Below are positions 7,869 to 16,216 of a DNA stretch of 36,813 nucleotides, piece after piece. The notes under the pieces were generated by a model. It was not told the DNA's origin, did no database searches, and saw only the letters and a program-made list of their open reading frames with translations. This stretch comes from an uncultured Hungatella sp. (GTDB taxonomy: Bacteria; Bacillota; Clostridia; Lachnospirales; Lachnospiraceae). The stretch lies in NCBI GenBank assembly GCA_910585645.1, contig CAJUFP010000038.1:1-36813 (forward strand), in the 5' to 3' direction. Numbering within the stretch: position 1 is the first letter of the stretch; each line of letters begins with the position of its first letter. The position numbers and the translations under genes were made by a program.

Positions 7869-8789
7869 CTATAAATCTTTTGACCATTTCTTTTCACCGC
7901 TGAACTGGATCAGGGTGATGACCAGCACAATGGCAAACAGGACGATGGCCCCCGCGCTGGCAGGTCCGAACTCCCAGGTGGTAAACGCCTTCTCATAAAT
8001 GTAGTTAACCAGAGTCTTGGTGGCATTGCCCGGGCCGCCGCCGGTCATAACGTACACCAGGTCAAAGACCTTAAAGCACTGGATGGTCAGCATGATCAGC
8101 ACGAAAAATGTGGTGGGGGTCAGCATAGGCACTGTGATGTACCACAGCTTCTGCCACCCGTTTGCCCCGTCGATGCTTGCCGCCTCATACAGGGAGTTGG
8201 AGATGCCCTGCAGGGCCGCCAGGTACACGATCATATAGTAGCCCATGTATTTCCACACGCTGACAATGGACACGGCCACCATGGCCCAGTCCTTATCCAC
8301 CACCCACCTGGGCGGGTCCTGGATGCCCATAAATTTTAAGATCTCATTGACAGGCCCGAAATCCGGCTGGAACAGCATGTTCCACACAGCGCCCACCGCC
8401 ACGATGGAGGCGATATAGGGAAAATAGAATGCTGTCCTGAAGATGGCCACGCCCTTGATCTTGTTATTCAAAAGCACGGCCAGAAGAAGGGCCAGCACCA
8501 GGGTTGGCGCGACGGTCATCAGGGCGTAGCTGACCGTGTGGACCAGGGTTCCCCTAAAGACCTTGTCGCCGAAAATATCAACGAAGTTGGCAAGCCCCAC
8601 AAACTTCATGGGCCTCTGGGAACCGTCCCAGCTCATAACGCTTAACACAAAGGAAAAAACCACAGGGATAAACACAAATATCGAATAACCGATCAGGTTT
8701 GGAAGGATAAACGCGTACCCTGTCATGTTATTGCGGATCTTTCTCTTCTGACTGGAAGTCAGGCCTCCTGTCTTACCATTACTGCTCAT
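7869..8789 (-). CDS. ABC sugar transporter permease (MalF type)
   Basis: This 306-residue permease starts with a short cytoplasmic segment, then six membrane helices and an EAA motif EAASIDGANGWQKLWYITVP. It pairs with the MalG-type subunit encoded downstream. The ATG at 8789 follows GGAGGACGCC. A longer open frame runs back through an intergenic hairpin to 8942, but that extension is low-complexity and without a ribosome site, so it is not included. The gene follows the binding-protein gene after a large hairpin, a common way to lower permease expression relative to the binding protein. Confidence 0.92.
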   Translation of the reverse strand: MSSNGKTGGLTSSQKRKIRNNMTGYAFILPNLIGYSIFVFIPVVFSFVLSVMSWDGSQRPMKFVGLANFVDIFGDKVFRGTLVHTVSYALMTVAPTLVLALLLAVLLNNKIKGVAIFRTAFYFPYIASIVAVGAVWNMLFQPDFGPVNEILKFMGIQDPPRWVVDKDWAMVAVSIVSVWKYMGYYMIVYLAALQGISNSLYEAASIDGANGWQKLWYITVPMLTPTTFFVLIMLTIQCFKVFDLVYVMTGGGPGNATKTLVNYIYEKAFTTWEFGPASAGAIVLFAIVLVITLIQFSGEKKWSKDL

Positions 8790-8816
8790 AGGCGTCCTCC
8801 ATTTGTTTTTGCTTCT

Positions 8817-8933
8817 GTCAGAAGGATCCCCCTCCTGCCCGGGCGGGCTTTGCTGCGAAGAAATCTCTTCTTCGGGGGCTTGCCCCAATGCCCTTAAAAC
8901 CTGAACCCGAACAGGAGAGGGATCCTCTCTGAC
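8817..8933 (-). repeat. Long intergenic hairpin between binding protein and permease genes
   Basis: Arms at 8817-8837 and 8912-8933 pair over about 21 bases (shared core GGATCCC and CTCCTG). Inside, CGAAGA/TCTTCG and GGGC/GCCC add further stems. There is no T-run, so it is probably not a terminator. Such structures often protect the upstream binding-protein mRNA and reduce downstream expression. Confidence 0.7.
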
Positions 8934-8976
8934 CTGCCGCAAAATAAACTGTTAATATTTACTCTGATTTAAGTGA

Positions 8977-10344
8977 TTACTGCCAGCCCTTGATCTCCGC
9001 CACTCTCTCTGTCAGCTCCGCGATACCGTCGTCTATGCTGTAGGAGTGGATCATAATCATCTCATGAACCTCATTCAGCACGGTGCGGATCTCCTCAATC
9101 TGGGGATCCAGAGGACGGTCAAAGGAGTAGTGGGTGTAGGAAAGGGCCTCAACATTGCTTTCGCCCTCCGGGAAACGCTCTGCCGCGGCAATGGTCTGAA
9201 GAGCCGCGTCGGAAGGAATGCCGGTGAACACGCCCTGTTTTGCCAGGATCTCAGCCGCTTCCTCTGAGGAGGCAAATTTCACGAAATCCCACGCAAGGTC
9301 AGCCTGGTCCGTAAACGCGCTGATGGCGATGGGGGTAAGAGCTCCCACGGTGTATCCTGCCTCTGTGTCCTTGGAGTGGGGAATGGTGGCAATACCCCAG
9401 TTGAAATCCGTCTCCCCCTCTTCCTGGGACTGCATCATGGTGGCAATAAACCAGGTTCCCATGGGCATCATGGCGCACTGCTGGTTCTTAAACACCGATG
9501 AATAGTGGATGTTGGCTGTCTTTAAGGTGGAGTAATCCTGGATATAGCCGTTATCCTGAAGGGCAAGGGCATCCTCATACCAGGACTTCATAAACCCGTA
9601 GTCTTTCTCCACAACCGTGTGCTTCCCGTCCTGCACCGCCCAGTTGGTCACCAGGGCCTGCCAGGTGTGGTTGTGGGAGCCGTAGACTTTGCTGCTTCCC
9701 TCACCGCTGGTCATCTTTGCCGCCAGCTCATAATACTCTTCCCAGGTCATGTCATTGGAGGGATACTCCACATTGGCCGCGTCGAAAAGGTCCTTGTTGT
9801 AGTACAGCACATACCAGTCGTTTCTGTATGGAAGAGAGTAGGACTTGCCGTTGTACATCAGCTGCTCTGCCGCTCCCTTGTAGATGGACAGATCCAGGTT
9901 GTCTTTTGCGATGTAGTCGTCCAGAGCCAGAAGCTGCTCCTTGTCCACCATCTGCAGCATGGAACCCATATCTTTAACCCAGATCACATCCGGGTCAGGC
10001 TGAGCCGCGGAAAGGCTGATCCCCAGGGAGTTGTTGTACTCATCTGCTGAGGTGTCGATGATCTTGATCTCCACATTGGGGTTCTTCTCCTCATAGGCGT
10101 CGATCACTGCCTGAAACTGGGGTGTGGCCTCATTGTCCCAGGTGGTCACGGACAATACCTGCTTGCCCTCTGTGCCTTTGCTGCTGTCCGCGGAGCCGCC
10201 TGCCGAATTGCCCGCGCCGGAATCCGTGGCCCCGCCTGCGCCCTGGTCTCCCTGTCCCTGTGATGTCTTGTTCCCGCAGGCCGCAAGAGTACCGCACACC
10301 ATAACGCCTGCCAGGAATGCCGCCATTGCCTGTTTCTTTCTCAT
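8977..10344 (-). CDS. ABC sugar-binding lipoprotein (extracellular solute-binding family 1)
   Basis: This 455-residue protein has a lipoprotein signal with lipobox LAAC (Cys at about residue 22), followed by a Gly/Ser/Gln-rich linker to about residue 60 and then a solute-binding fold of the CUT1 class. It would capture oligosaccharides at the outer face of the membrane and deliver them to the two permeases downstream. GGGAGG precedes the ATG at 10344. The gene is divergent from the sensor kinase gene yesM-like, so the two share a regulatory region. Neighbouring GH88 and sulfatase genes point to an unsaturated, sulfated glycosaminoglycan oligosaccharide as ligand; this is inference from context. 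Confidence 0.9.
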   Translation of the reverse strand: MRKKQAMAAFLAGVMVCGTLAACGNKTSQGQGDQGAGGATDSGAGNSAGGSADSSKGTEGKQVLSVTTWDNEATPQFQAVIDAYEEKNPNVEIKIIDTSADEYNNSLGISLSAAQPDPDVIWVKDMGSMLQMVDKEQLLALDDYIAKDNLDLSIYKGAAEQLMYNGKSYSLPYRNDWYVLYYNKDLFDAANVEYPSNDMTWEEYYELAAKMTSGEGSSKVYGSHNHTWQALVTNWAVQDGKHTVVEKDYGFMKSWYEDALALQDNGYIQDYSTLKTANIHYSSVFKNQQCAMMPMGTWFIATMMQSQEEGETDFNWGIATIPHSKDTEAGYTVGALTPIAISAFTDQADLAWDFVKFASSEEAAEILAKQGVFTGIPSDAALQTIAAAERFPEGESNVEALSYTHYSFDRPLDPQIEEIRTVLNEVHEMIMIHSYSIDDGIAELTERVAEIKGWQ

Positions 10345-10530
10345 GATTAAAATTCCTCCCGTTCTTTTGATGAGTCCAGTCTAACAAATTTCGGTTTTTT
10401 GCGGAATCCACGATTTTCGGATTAAGATTTCCTATTTTTGAATTTACCAGATCAAAGGAAAAAAAACATATACTATTTTCATATTCTATTATTTTCTGTA
10501 TATCTTGTATAAATTTTGTTGTAAATATTG

Positions 10531-10536
10531 TATAAT
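10531..10536 (+). promoter_or_regulatory. Putative -10 element of the yesM-yesN pair
   Basis: A perfect TATAAT lies 31 bases before the start codon in the 223-base divergent region 10345-10567. No good -35 is visible at 17 bases, so activation by a regulator is plausible. The rest of the region is AT-rich and should hold the binding-protein promoter on the other strand, which I cannot place with confidence. Confidence 0.5.
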
Positions 10537-10567
10537 TAAGTACAGGTTTTTAGAAAGGCGGCATCCA

Positions 10568-12361
10568 ATGAATACAAATAAGATACCTGTAACCTTCCGG
10601 AAACGGATGATACTGTACAATCTGCTGATGATCATCTGTATCGCGTTTGCCATCAGCATCTATACGTATTCTTTCTATAAAAAGGACGCCATTGCCAGTG
10701 AGGCGGCCAACTCAGCCAACCGGCTGCATTTAGTCTCCTCCAGGCTTGAGATCGCCTGGGATGAGCTGATCAATATTGTCCAGAACTGCGCAGGAAGGAA
10801 GTCTCTGTTCCTCACGTCCATCCTGTCGGGCCGCGACGGCCACTCCGAAAAATCCAGCATTTACGCTGCCGACGTGCTGAAAGATTTCTGCGCTATTTCC
10901 GGGTACAATCAGTATATCCATAAGATCACGGTGTATAAAAAGGATTCGTTTTTAATTCAGGCCGGCGCCTCCTACGGAAGCTGGAATGACGGGGACTCCA
11001 TTATGGCAGCCCCCTGGTTTGATGAGTTGCTGCAAAAAAATATGCAGGAGTACACCCTGACGTTGAAGGACAACCCGTTTCCTTTAGACGCCAAGACCGT
11101 TCCAAAGCTGATGCCCCTGATCCGGCCCCTTGCCTACTCAGAAACGGAATCTCCCCGGGATGCCTGGGTGTGCCTGACTCTGTCCCCCAGGCTGTTTCAG
11201 GATACCCTGGAACTTTTGTCCCAGGACAAGTCTATCCTTATTTTGACCAGCGATTTTTCTCCTGTCAGCAGCATGAATATGGAGGAGTTTTCTCTGGCAG
11301 ATCTGGAGGGTGTTCTGGGCGCCCACCGGGACCGGACCGGAAGCCTTCGGGTGCGGCTGTCTGACCGGGACTGTATCCTGACCTGGGAGAGGCTGTCAGT
11401 CAGCGGCCTGATTCTCTGCGAAGTGCTGCCTCTGGAAAGCATCGCCTTAAACCCAAAGGCTATACAGGCCACCATTGGCCTGGTCTTTCTGTCCAGCATC
11501 ATCATCGGTTTAAGCCTGTCCCTTTTGTTTACCCGGTACCTGACCCGGCCGATTGTGCGGCTGATAGAGCACATGGACGTGATCTCATCCGGGGATTTTT
11601 CCCGAAATCCGGACATTGAGTCCAATGATGAGCTGGGCATCATCGGCCGGCAGATCAATGAGATGTCCTCCCACGTGTCCGCCCTGATGGAGAACCGGAT
11701 CCGGGATGAGCAGGAGAAGATGAACCTGGAGATCAAGATGCTCCAGGCCCAGATCAACCCTCATTTCCTATATAATACCCTGGATTCCATCAAGTGGATC
11801 GCCACCATGCAGCACAGCACAGGGATCGTCCGGGTGGTGTCCGCCCTTTCTTCCCTGCTGAAAAATATGGCAAAGGGCTTTAATGAAAAGGTGACCGTGC
11901 GCCAGGAGCTGGATTTCCTTGACAATTATATCACCATTGAGAAGATCCGCTATATTGAGCTTTTTGATGTTGACATAACGGTTGAGGACCCGGCCCTCTA
12001 CGACGCGGGCATTATCAAGCTGACCCTGCAGCCTCTGGTGGAAAACAGTATTTTCTCCGGCATTGAGCCAAGCGGGAAGCCGGGACTGATACAGATCCAT
12101 ATTTATTCCAGGGATCAGGTGCTGTATATCAGCATCCGGGACAACGGCGTGGGCATTTCAAGGGAAAATATTGACCGAATGCTGACAGATACTTCCCGGG
12201 TGACCAAGCACTATATGAGCGGAATCGGCCTTCCCAATGTGGACCGCAGGATTAAGCTGGTCTACGGCCAGGAGTACGGCCTTGCTATTGACAGTGAGGT
12301 GGGAGTATACACCTGCGTTACGGTGTCTCTTCCGCTGGAGTTTCAGAAACATGAGATGTAG
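10568..12361 (+). CDS. YesM-type sensor histidine kinase
   Basis: This 598-residue membrane kinase has a membrane helix near residues 16-36, an extracellular sensor of about 250 residues, a second helix near 300-325, a HAMP region, then the His_kinase motif INPHFLYNTLDSIKW with phospho-acceptor His399. A GHKL ATPase domain follows with NSIFSGI and DNGVGIS motifs. This is the LytS/YesM class that typically senses extracellular sugars, often through a solute-binding protein. The ATG at 10568 follows AAAGGCGG; the in-frame extension to 10505 is unsupported. It lies divergent from the binding-protein gene and 15 bases before its response regulator. Confidence 0.9.
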   Translation: MNTNKIPVTFRKRMILYNLLMIICIAFAISIYTYSFYKKDAIASEAANSANRLHLVSSRLEIAWDELINIVQNCAGRKSLFLTSILSGRDGHSEKSSIYAADVLKDFCAISGYNQYIHKITVYKKDSFLIQAGASYGSWNDGDSIMAAPWFDELLQKNMQEYTLTLKDNPFPLDAKTVPKLMPLIRPLAYSETESPRDAWVCLTLSPRLFQDTLELLSQDKSILILTSDFSPVSSMNMEEFSLADLEGVLGAHRDRTGSLRVRLSDRDCILTWERLSVSGLILCEVLPLESIALNPKAIQATIGLVFLSSIIIGLSLSLLFTRYLTRPIVRLIEHMDVISSGDFSRNPDIESNDELGIIGRQINEMSSHVSALMENRIRDEQEKMNLEIKMLQAQINPHFLYNTLDSIKWIATMQHSTGIVRVVSALSSLLKNMAKGFNEKVTVRQELDFLDNYITIEKIRYIELFDVDITVEDPALYDAGIIKLTLQPLVENSIFSGIEPSGKPGLIQIHIYSRDQVLYISIRDNGVGISRENIDRMLTDTSRVTKHYMSGIGLPNVDRRIKLVYGQEYGLAIDSEVGVYTCVTVSLPLEFQKHEM

Positions 12362-12376
12362 AGAAGGAGTTTTTTT

Positions 12377-14149
12377 ATGTACCGAATCATTCTGATTGAT
12401 GATGAACCTTTGATCCTGGCCGGAATCGCTTCCCTTATTAACTGGGAGGACCATGACTGCTGTATTGTGGGCAAGGCTACCAACGGCCATGCCGCCATTG
12501 ATCTGATCCTGGAGATGAGTCCGGATATCGTGATCACGGATATCCGCATGCCGGTGATGAACGGGCTGGAGGTGATTGAGGCGTGCAGGGACAAGGGCTG
12601 TGAATTTGCCTTTATCTTCCTGACCAATCTGGAGGATTTTCAGCTTGCCAAGCAGGCGGTGCATCTGGGGGCTGCCGATTATCTTGTGAAGCTGGACCTG
12701 CAGCCGCAGACCCTTGTTCAGGCTCTGGACCGGGCCAAGGAACACTGCTCCCGCATGGAGAGCCATCACAACCGGGAACTGTATTCGATTCTGCTGAAAG
12801 ATAATCAGAAGCAGCTGGAACGCAATTATTTTTCCCAGCTCATTTTTCAGACCTCAGAGGGAGCGGCCCTGCCGGAGGGGATGCGGGGGGCGGAAAATTT
12901 ACGCAGGGCGGATAGTCTGCGCACGCCAGAGGGGATGCGGGGAACGGAGAATTTACGCAGGGCGGATAGTCCGCGCCTGCCGGAGGGGCTGACGCCGCCA
13001 GAACACGGGCCTGCGGCCAATCCTGAGATCGACGCGCTTTATGGGACTGTCTGTGTGATCCTGTTCCAGATGCGGCCGGAGCAGATTCTCTTCGGACAGC
13101 CGGAGGCTTATGATTTTCAGTTTATTGCCAGCCAGCTTCTGGACGTGGTTTCGGGTATCGGGGCCAGGTATTTTTCCAGCCACACCATACTGACGCCCCA
13201 GAAGGACACTTTGCTTCTTGTGGCCTGCCCAAAACCGGAAAGCGGCAATGAGAAGTCGCTTTCGGAGTTCTGTACAAAGGTGAATGTGGCTCTTGGCACG
13301 TATTTTGCCCTGACCGCCCTGTTTGGCATCAGCCGGCAAAAGCCCGGCCCCGCCTGTCTTGCCCAGGCTTATGGGGAGGCCCGCACAGCCCTGGAACACT
13401 GCTATTATGATTCGGCTCTGCGGATCGCCTTTTACAGGGAGCATGGTATGGAGACCGGCCAGCAGGCCCAGAGGGAGTTTAACATTAATTTTTTGAAAAA
13501 GTCCATGTCCGCGGCTGTTCTGGAAAATGAGAGTCAGGAGCTTAAGAGCATGTTCCAGGAGCTTTCGGACCTGTTTCGGCAGTACAAGCCTGACAAGACC
13601 CAGGCGGCCAGCGCGTGCATCAATATTTATACCTACCTTCACGACCTGCTGCAAAAGGACGGCTCCCAGGACGGCGATTTCCCTTACAGCATTGATATCG
13701 CGGAGCAGCTTTCCAGGCTGGCCAGTCTGGATGATATTCTGCTGTGGCTGGACAGCTTCTGTGAGAAGATCTGCGCCATGCTGACGGACCGGAAGGAGAA
13801 GCGTTCCGACAAGTTCGTGTATATGGCCAAACGGTATATTCATGAGCATTACAGGGAGAAGCTGATGCTGTCCGATATTGCGGAGTATCTGAAAATAAGC
13901 CCCGGATATCTCAGCTCCTGTTTCAGCCGGTATATGAACCGGACGGTTTCTGATTATATTGCTGAGGTGAAGATTGAGCACGCCAAGGAATTGATCGATT
14001 CCGGGCAGTTTCTGATCTATGAGATCGCGGATCAGCTGGGGTTTGAGAACGCGTATTATTTTAGCAAGGTGTTTAAGAAGGTGACGGGGATGTCGCCTAA
14101 GAATTATGAGTGCCGGAACAGGCTGGATGAGAAGAAGGGCGACAGATAG
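12377..14149 (+). CDS. YesN-type response regulator with AraC DNA-binding domain
   Basis: This 590-residue regulator has an N-terminal receiver (residues 1-120) with acidic pocket DDE at 8-10 and phospho-acceptor Asp55 in VITDIRMPVMNG. A central linker domain follows, then a C-terminal AraC helix-turn-helix pair (LSDIAEYLKISPGYLSSCFS and EIADQLGFENAYYFSKVFKK). It should activate the adjacent sugar importer operon after phosphorylation by the upstream kinase. AAGGAG precedes the ATG. An odd feature is a nearly exact 54-base tandem duplication (12871-12989) that inserts two copies of an 18-residue Arg-rich unit (PEGMRG-ENLRRADS) just after the receiver; most relatives would not have this. Confidence 0.92.
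   Translation: MYRIILIDDEPLILAGIASLINWEDHDCCIVGKATNGHAAIDLILEMSPDIVITDIRMPVMNGLEVIEACRDKGCEFAFIFLTNLEDFQLAKQAVHLGAADYLVKLDLQPQTLVQALDRAKEHCSRMESHHNRELYSILLKDNQKQLERNYFSQLIFQTSEGAALPEGMRGAENLRRADSLRTPEGMRGTENLRRADSPRLPEGLTPPEHGPAANPEIDALYGTVCVILFQMRPEQILFGQPEAYDFQFIASQLLDVVSGIGARYFSSHTILTPQKDTLLLVACPKPESGNEKSLSEFCTKVNVALGTYFALTALFGISRQKPGPACLAQAYGEARTALEHCYYDSALRIAFYREHGMETGQQAQREFNINFLKKSMSAAVLENESQELKSMFQELSDLFRQYKPDKTQAASACINIYTYLHDLLQKDGSQDGDFPYSIDIAEQLSRLASLDDILLWLDSFCEKICAMLTDRKEKRSDKFVYMAKRYIHEHYREKLMLSDIAEYLKISPGYLSSCFSRYMNRTVSDYIAEVKIEHAKELIDSGQFLIYEIADQLGFENAYYFSKVFKKVTGMSPKNYECRNRLDEKKGDR
12871..12989 (+). repeat. 54-base in-frame tandem repeat inside yesN-like gene
   Basis: Two 54-base units begin at 12871 and 12925, and an 11-base third start lies at 12979. 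The copies differ at only a few bases. Each encodes 18 residues with PEGMRG and ENLRRADS blocks, so copy number can change without shifting the frame. It is GC-rich compared with the flanks. Confidence 0.9.
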
Positions 14150-14192
14150 GCGGGAAAAGTCTCAATCGCTCAAATAGACATTCCTGTCGTCC

Positions 14193-15047
14193 TTACTGCA
14201 CATAAGGATTATTCTGTCCAAGCTTCCTTAACTCTCTGGGAGTACACTGAAAGATCTCTTTAAACTGCTTGTAAAACATCTTGTTATTAAAGATACCGTT
14301 TTGCTCCATGATCTCCTGGATACTGCCATCCTTGTACAAAAGATCCTGATATATATGGTTCAGCCGTACATGGCTGACATATTGTAGAAAGGACATCCCT
14401 GTATTCTTTTTGAAAAAGCGGCAGAAATACTCCCTGTTCAGCCCCAGTTGGTCTGCGGCTGTCTGCAGCTCAATGGGTTCTCTGTAGTGCTGCTCTACAT
14501 ATTGGAAGATCTGCTCAATACGGCTTAGCTGGCTATTGCCCGTGACTTTTGCAGCGTCCGGCACCATGCTGGCAAAGTCGTCCACCAGCACAGCCATAAT
14601 TGACAGGATCAGGGCGCTGCTGGCAAAGGGATAGCTTGCCTTCTGTACAAAGTAAAGCTGGGTCAGATCCTTCAGATATTCACATAACCGGTTGTAACTG
14701 TCCTGCTGTCCGGGCGTAAGCCTTTCGGGACAGCATATGATCTGCAGCAATTCGATGTCAGGCATATAGCGGCGGAGAGAAGCCTTGGAAATATGGATGC
14801 AGATTCCCATGGTCTGGGGAAGCTTATAAACCACCTCATGGATCATTGATGAGTCCACCACAATCACGTCTAAGGGTTTTATACAATAACTCTCTCCTTC
14901 CATGGTCAGTATGGCGCTTCCGTTTAAAATAAAGAGAATCTCCATCTCACGGTGCCAGTGAAGCGGTGAATTGCAGCTCATGGTCACAAAGTCAATCTGG
15001 AATCCCATCTCAGGCAGAACATTGGTCTCTTTAAAAATCGTTTCCAT
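14193..15047 (-). CDS. AraC-family regulator with cupin sensor domain
   Basis: This 284-residue protein has an N-terminal cupin-type ligand domain (about 20-100; HWHREMEILFILNGSAILTM) and a C-terminal AraC helix-turn-helix pair (about 180-278; LQTAADQLGLNREYFCRFFK and a second helix pair ending with FKEIFQCTPRELRKL). Such proteins regulate sugar-use genes in response to a small ligand. It converges with the response regulator gene, only 43 bases apart. The ATG has no clear ribosome site. Whether it controls the glycosaminoglycan genes or an unlinked target cannot be decided. A perfect palindrome at 15090-15101, upstream of its start, could be an operator. Confidence 0.88.
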   Translation of the reverse strand: METIFKETNVLPEMGFQIDFVTMSCNSPLHWHREMEILFILNGSAILTMEGESYCIKPLDVIVVDSSMIHEVVYKLPQTMGICIHISKASLRRYMPDIELLQIICCPERLTPGQQDSYNRLCEYLKDLTQLYFVQKASYPFASSALILSIMAVLVDDFASMVPDAAKVTGNSQLSRIEQIFQYVEQHYREPIELQTAADQLGLNREYFCRFFKKNTGMSFLQYVSHVRLNHIYQDLLYKDGSIQEIMEQNGIFNNKMFYKQFKEIFQCTPRELRKLGQNNPYVQ

Positions 15048-15089
15048 AGCAGTTATTATACTATATTTGGGATTGTTTTCAAGGGAAAA

Positions 15090-15101
15090 GTCAATATTGA
15101 C
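15090..15101. promoter_or_regulatory. Perfect 12-base palindrome in a divergent region
   Basis: GTCAATATTGAC is an exact dyad between the AraC-family gene and the small plus-strand membrane peptide. It overlaps TTGACT (15097-15102), a possible -35, although no well-spaced -10 follows. An operator role is possible but only inferred. Confidence 0.3.
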
Positions 15102-15209
15102 TATATATTGGATAAAATCACACCTTATATTTACCCTGTTTTTCCTGTATTATGGGACCTGTCAGTGGAGAGGCTGATGAAAGTAGAAGTCAATAAGGAG
15201 GAAATGATC

Positions 15210-15329
15210 ATGAATAAAAATGTCAATAGATTATGGAATGAGCAGATCAAAATGATAGGGGCAGGAGCATTTGCCGCAGCCATGGCTGTGCTGATGGTAA
15301 CTGTACGGTATGTGTGCTATTTTTCATAA
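15210..15329 (+). CDS. Small single-pass membrane peptide
   Basis: This 39-residue peptide begins NKNVNRLWNEQIKMIG and has one hydrophobic helix (GAGAFAAAMAVLMVTV, about residues 17-32), then ends RYVCYFS. AAGGAGG lies 8 bases before the ATG at 15210; another ATG at 15204 is too close to it. I do not recognise the family. The good ribosome site, clear membrane helix and strong terminator just downstream support a real gene. Function is unknown. Confidence 0.55.
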   Translation: MNKNVNRLWNEQIKMIGAGAFAAAMAVLMVTVRYVCYFS

Positions 15330-15345
15330 GCGGTAAGGAAAAGAG

Positions 15346-15420
15346 GCAGGCGAAAAAAGGTTCCTTCTTCTGCAGGGAGGCATTGTCCCCTGCAAAAAGA
15401 AGGAACCTTTTGCCGCCTGC
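15346..15420. terminator. Long bidirectional hairpin terminator
   Basis: An extended stem pairs GCAGGCG with CGCCTGC, and AAGGTTCCTTCTT with AAGAAGGAACCTT, plus TGCAGGG with CCCTGCA. A-rich and T-rich stretches flank the inner stem. It separates the small membrane peptide (plus) from the exonuclease gene (minus). Confidence 0.85.
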
Positions 15421-15424
15421 CGCT

Positions 15425-16105
15425 CTACGCGTCCCTGGTATATCTGCACCTGGGATAATTGCTGCAGCCGTAAAAGGGGCCGAACCTTCCGTTTCGCCTG
15501 ATCAGCCGGCCTTGGCACCGGGGGCAGAGCTCTTCTGTATCTGTCTGGGGGTCTGCCGCCTTTATCCGTTTTCCTATCTCTTCATAACATCTCTGGTTCA
15601 TGACACAGTCGTTAAGGGCCCTGTGGGCTCCCTCTGTGCTGATATGAAAGTGGGCGGCCAGATCGATCAGCCGATGGCGGGGCAGCTCCTTCACCCATCT
15701 CCTGGCCATGTACAGGGTATCTATGTAATCGTTGGCCATATCCCTCTGATAAAGCTCCTCCATGGCGCAGTTTAAAAATTTCATGTCAAAGCTGTGGATA
15801 TTGTGACCTACCAGGACTTCATCCCCGATAAAGGTGAGGAATCTCTCCAACGCGTCTTTTAACGGCGGAGCGTCCGCTACCATGCTGTCCGTGATCCCGT
15901 TGACCTGGGTGGCGGTATATGGAATGGGGCGGTTGGGGTTTACCAGGGTGGAAAACCGGTCCTGTATGGTCCCTTTTTTTACTTTAATGGCTGAGATCTC
16001 TATGATAGCGTCTGTCATGGGGCTCAGGCCTGTGGTCTCAAGGTCAAAGACCACGTAGTCGGGTCTGTAGCCTGACAGACGGGTGGCTTTCTTTTGTTGT
16101 TCCAT
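15425..16105 (-). CDS. DnaQ-type 3'-5' exonuclease with topoisomerase-like zinc finger
   Basis: This 226-residue protein has an exonuclease fold of the DEDDh class: FDLETTGL (Asp21, Glu23), GHNIHSFD, and HRALNDC near the end of the domain. A short C-terminal zinc finger (CPRCQGRL, then CSNYPRC) follows, like the repeated fingers at the end of topoisomerase I. It probably trims or proofreads DNA; the finger suggests binding single-stranded DNA. AAGGAGG precedes the ATG at 16105, and the in-frame extension to 16156 is not supported. It lies next to the defence-like operon but has the base composition of the surrounding chromosome, so it is probably not part of it. Confidence 0.85.
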   Translation of the reverse strand: MEQQKKATRLSGYRPDYVVFDLETTGLSPMTDAIIEISAIKVKKGTIQDRFSTLVNPNRPIPYTATQVNGITDSMVADAPPLKDALERFLTFIGDEVLVGHNIHSFDMKFLNCAMEELYQRDMANDYIDTLYMARRWVKELPRHRLIDLAAHFHISTEGAHRALNDCVMNQRCYEEIGKRIKAADPQTDTEELCPRCQGRLIRRNGRFGPFYGCSNYPRCRYTRDA

Positions 16106-16216
16106 GGGGTCCTCCTTAAATGGATTATTGATTGACAGAGGCAGAAAATGGTTCATTTATCTCAGATGCGCCATCATACACATTCTAATAAAAAATCTTC
16201 CAAAGAAACTTTATAT

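Noticed and set aside
8790..8942. N-terminal extension of the MalF-type permease
   Set aside because: The extension covers the intergenic hairpin, is low-complexity, and a proper SD marks the start at 8789.
12953..13981. Minus-strand open frame of 342 codons
   Set aside because: It is a shadow of the response regulator gene; the receiver and AraC motifs are on the plus strand.
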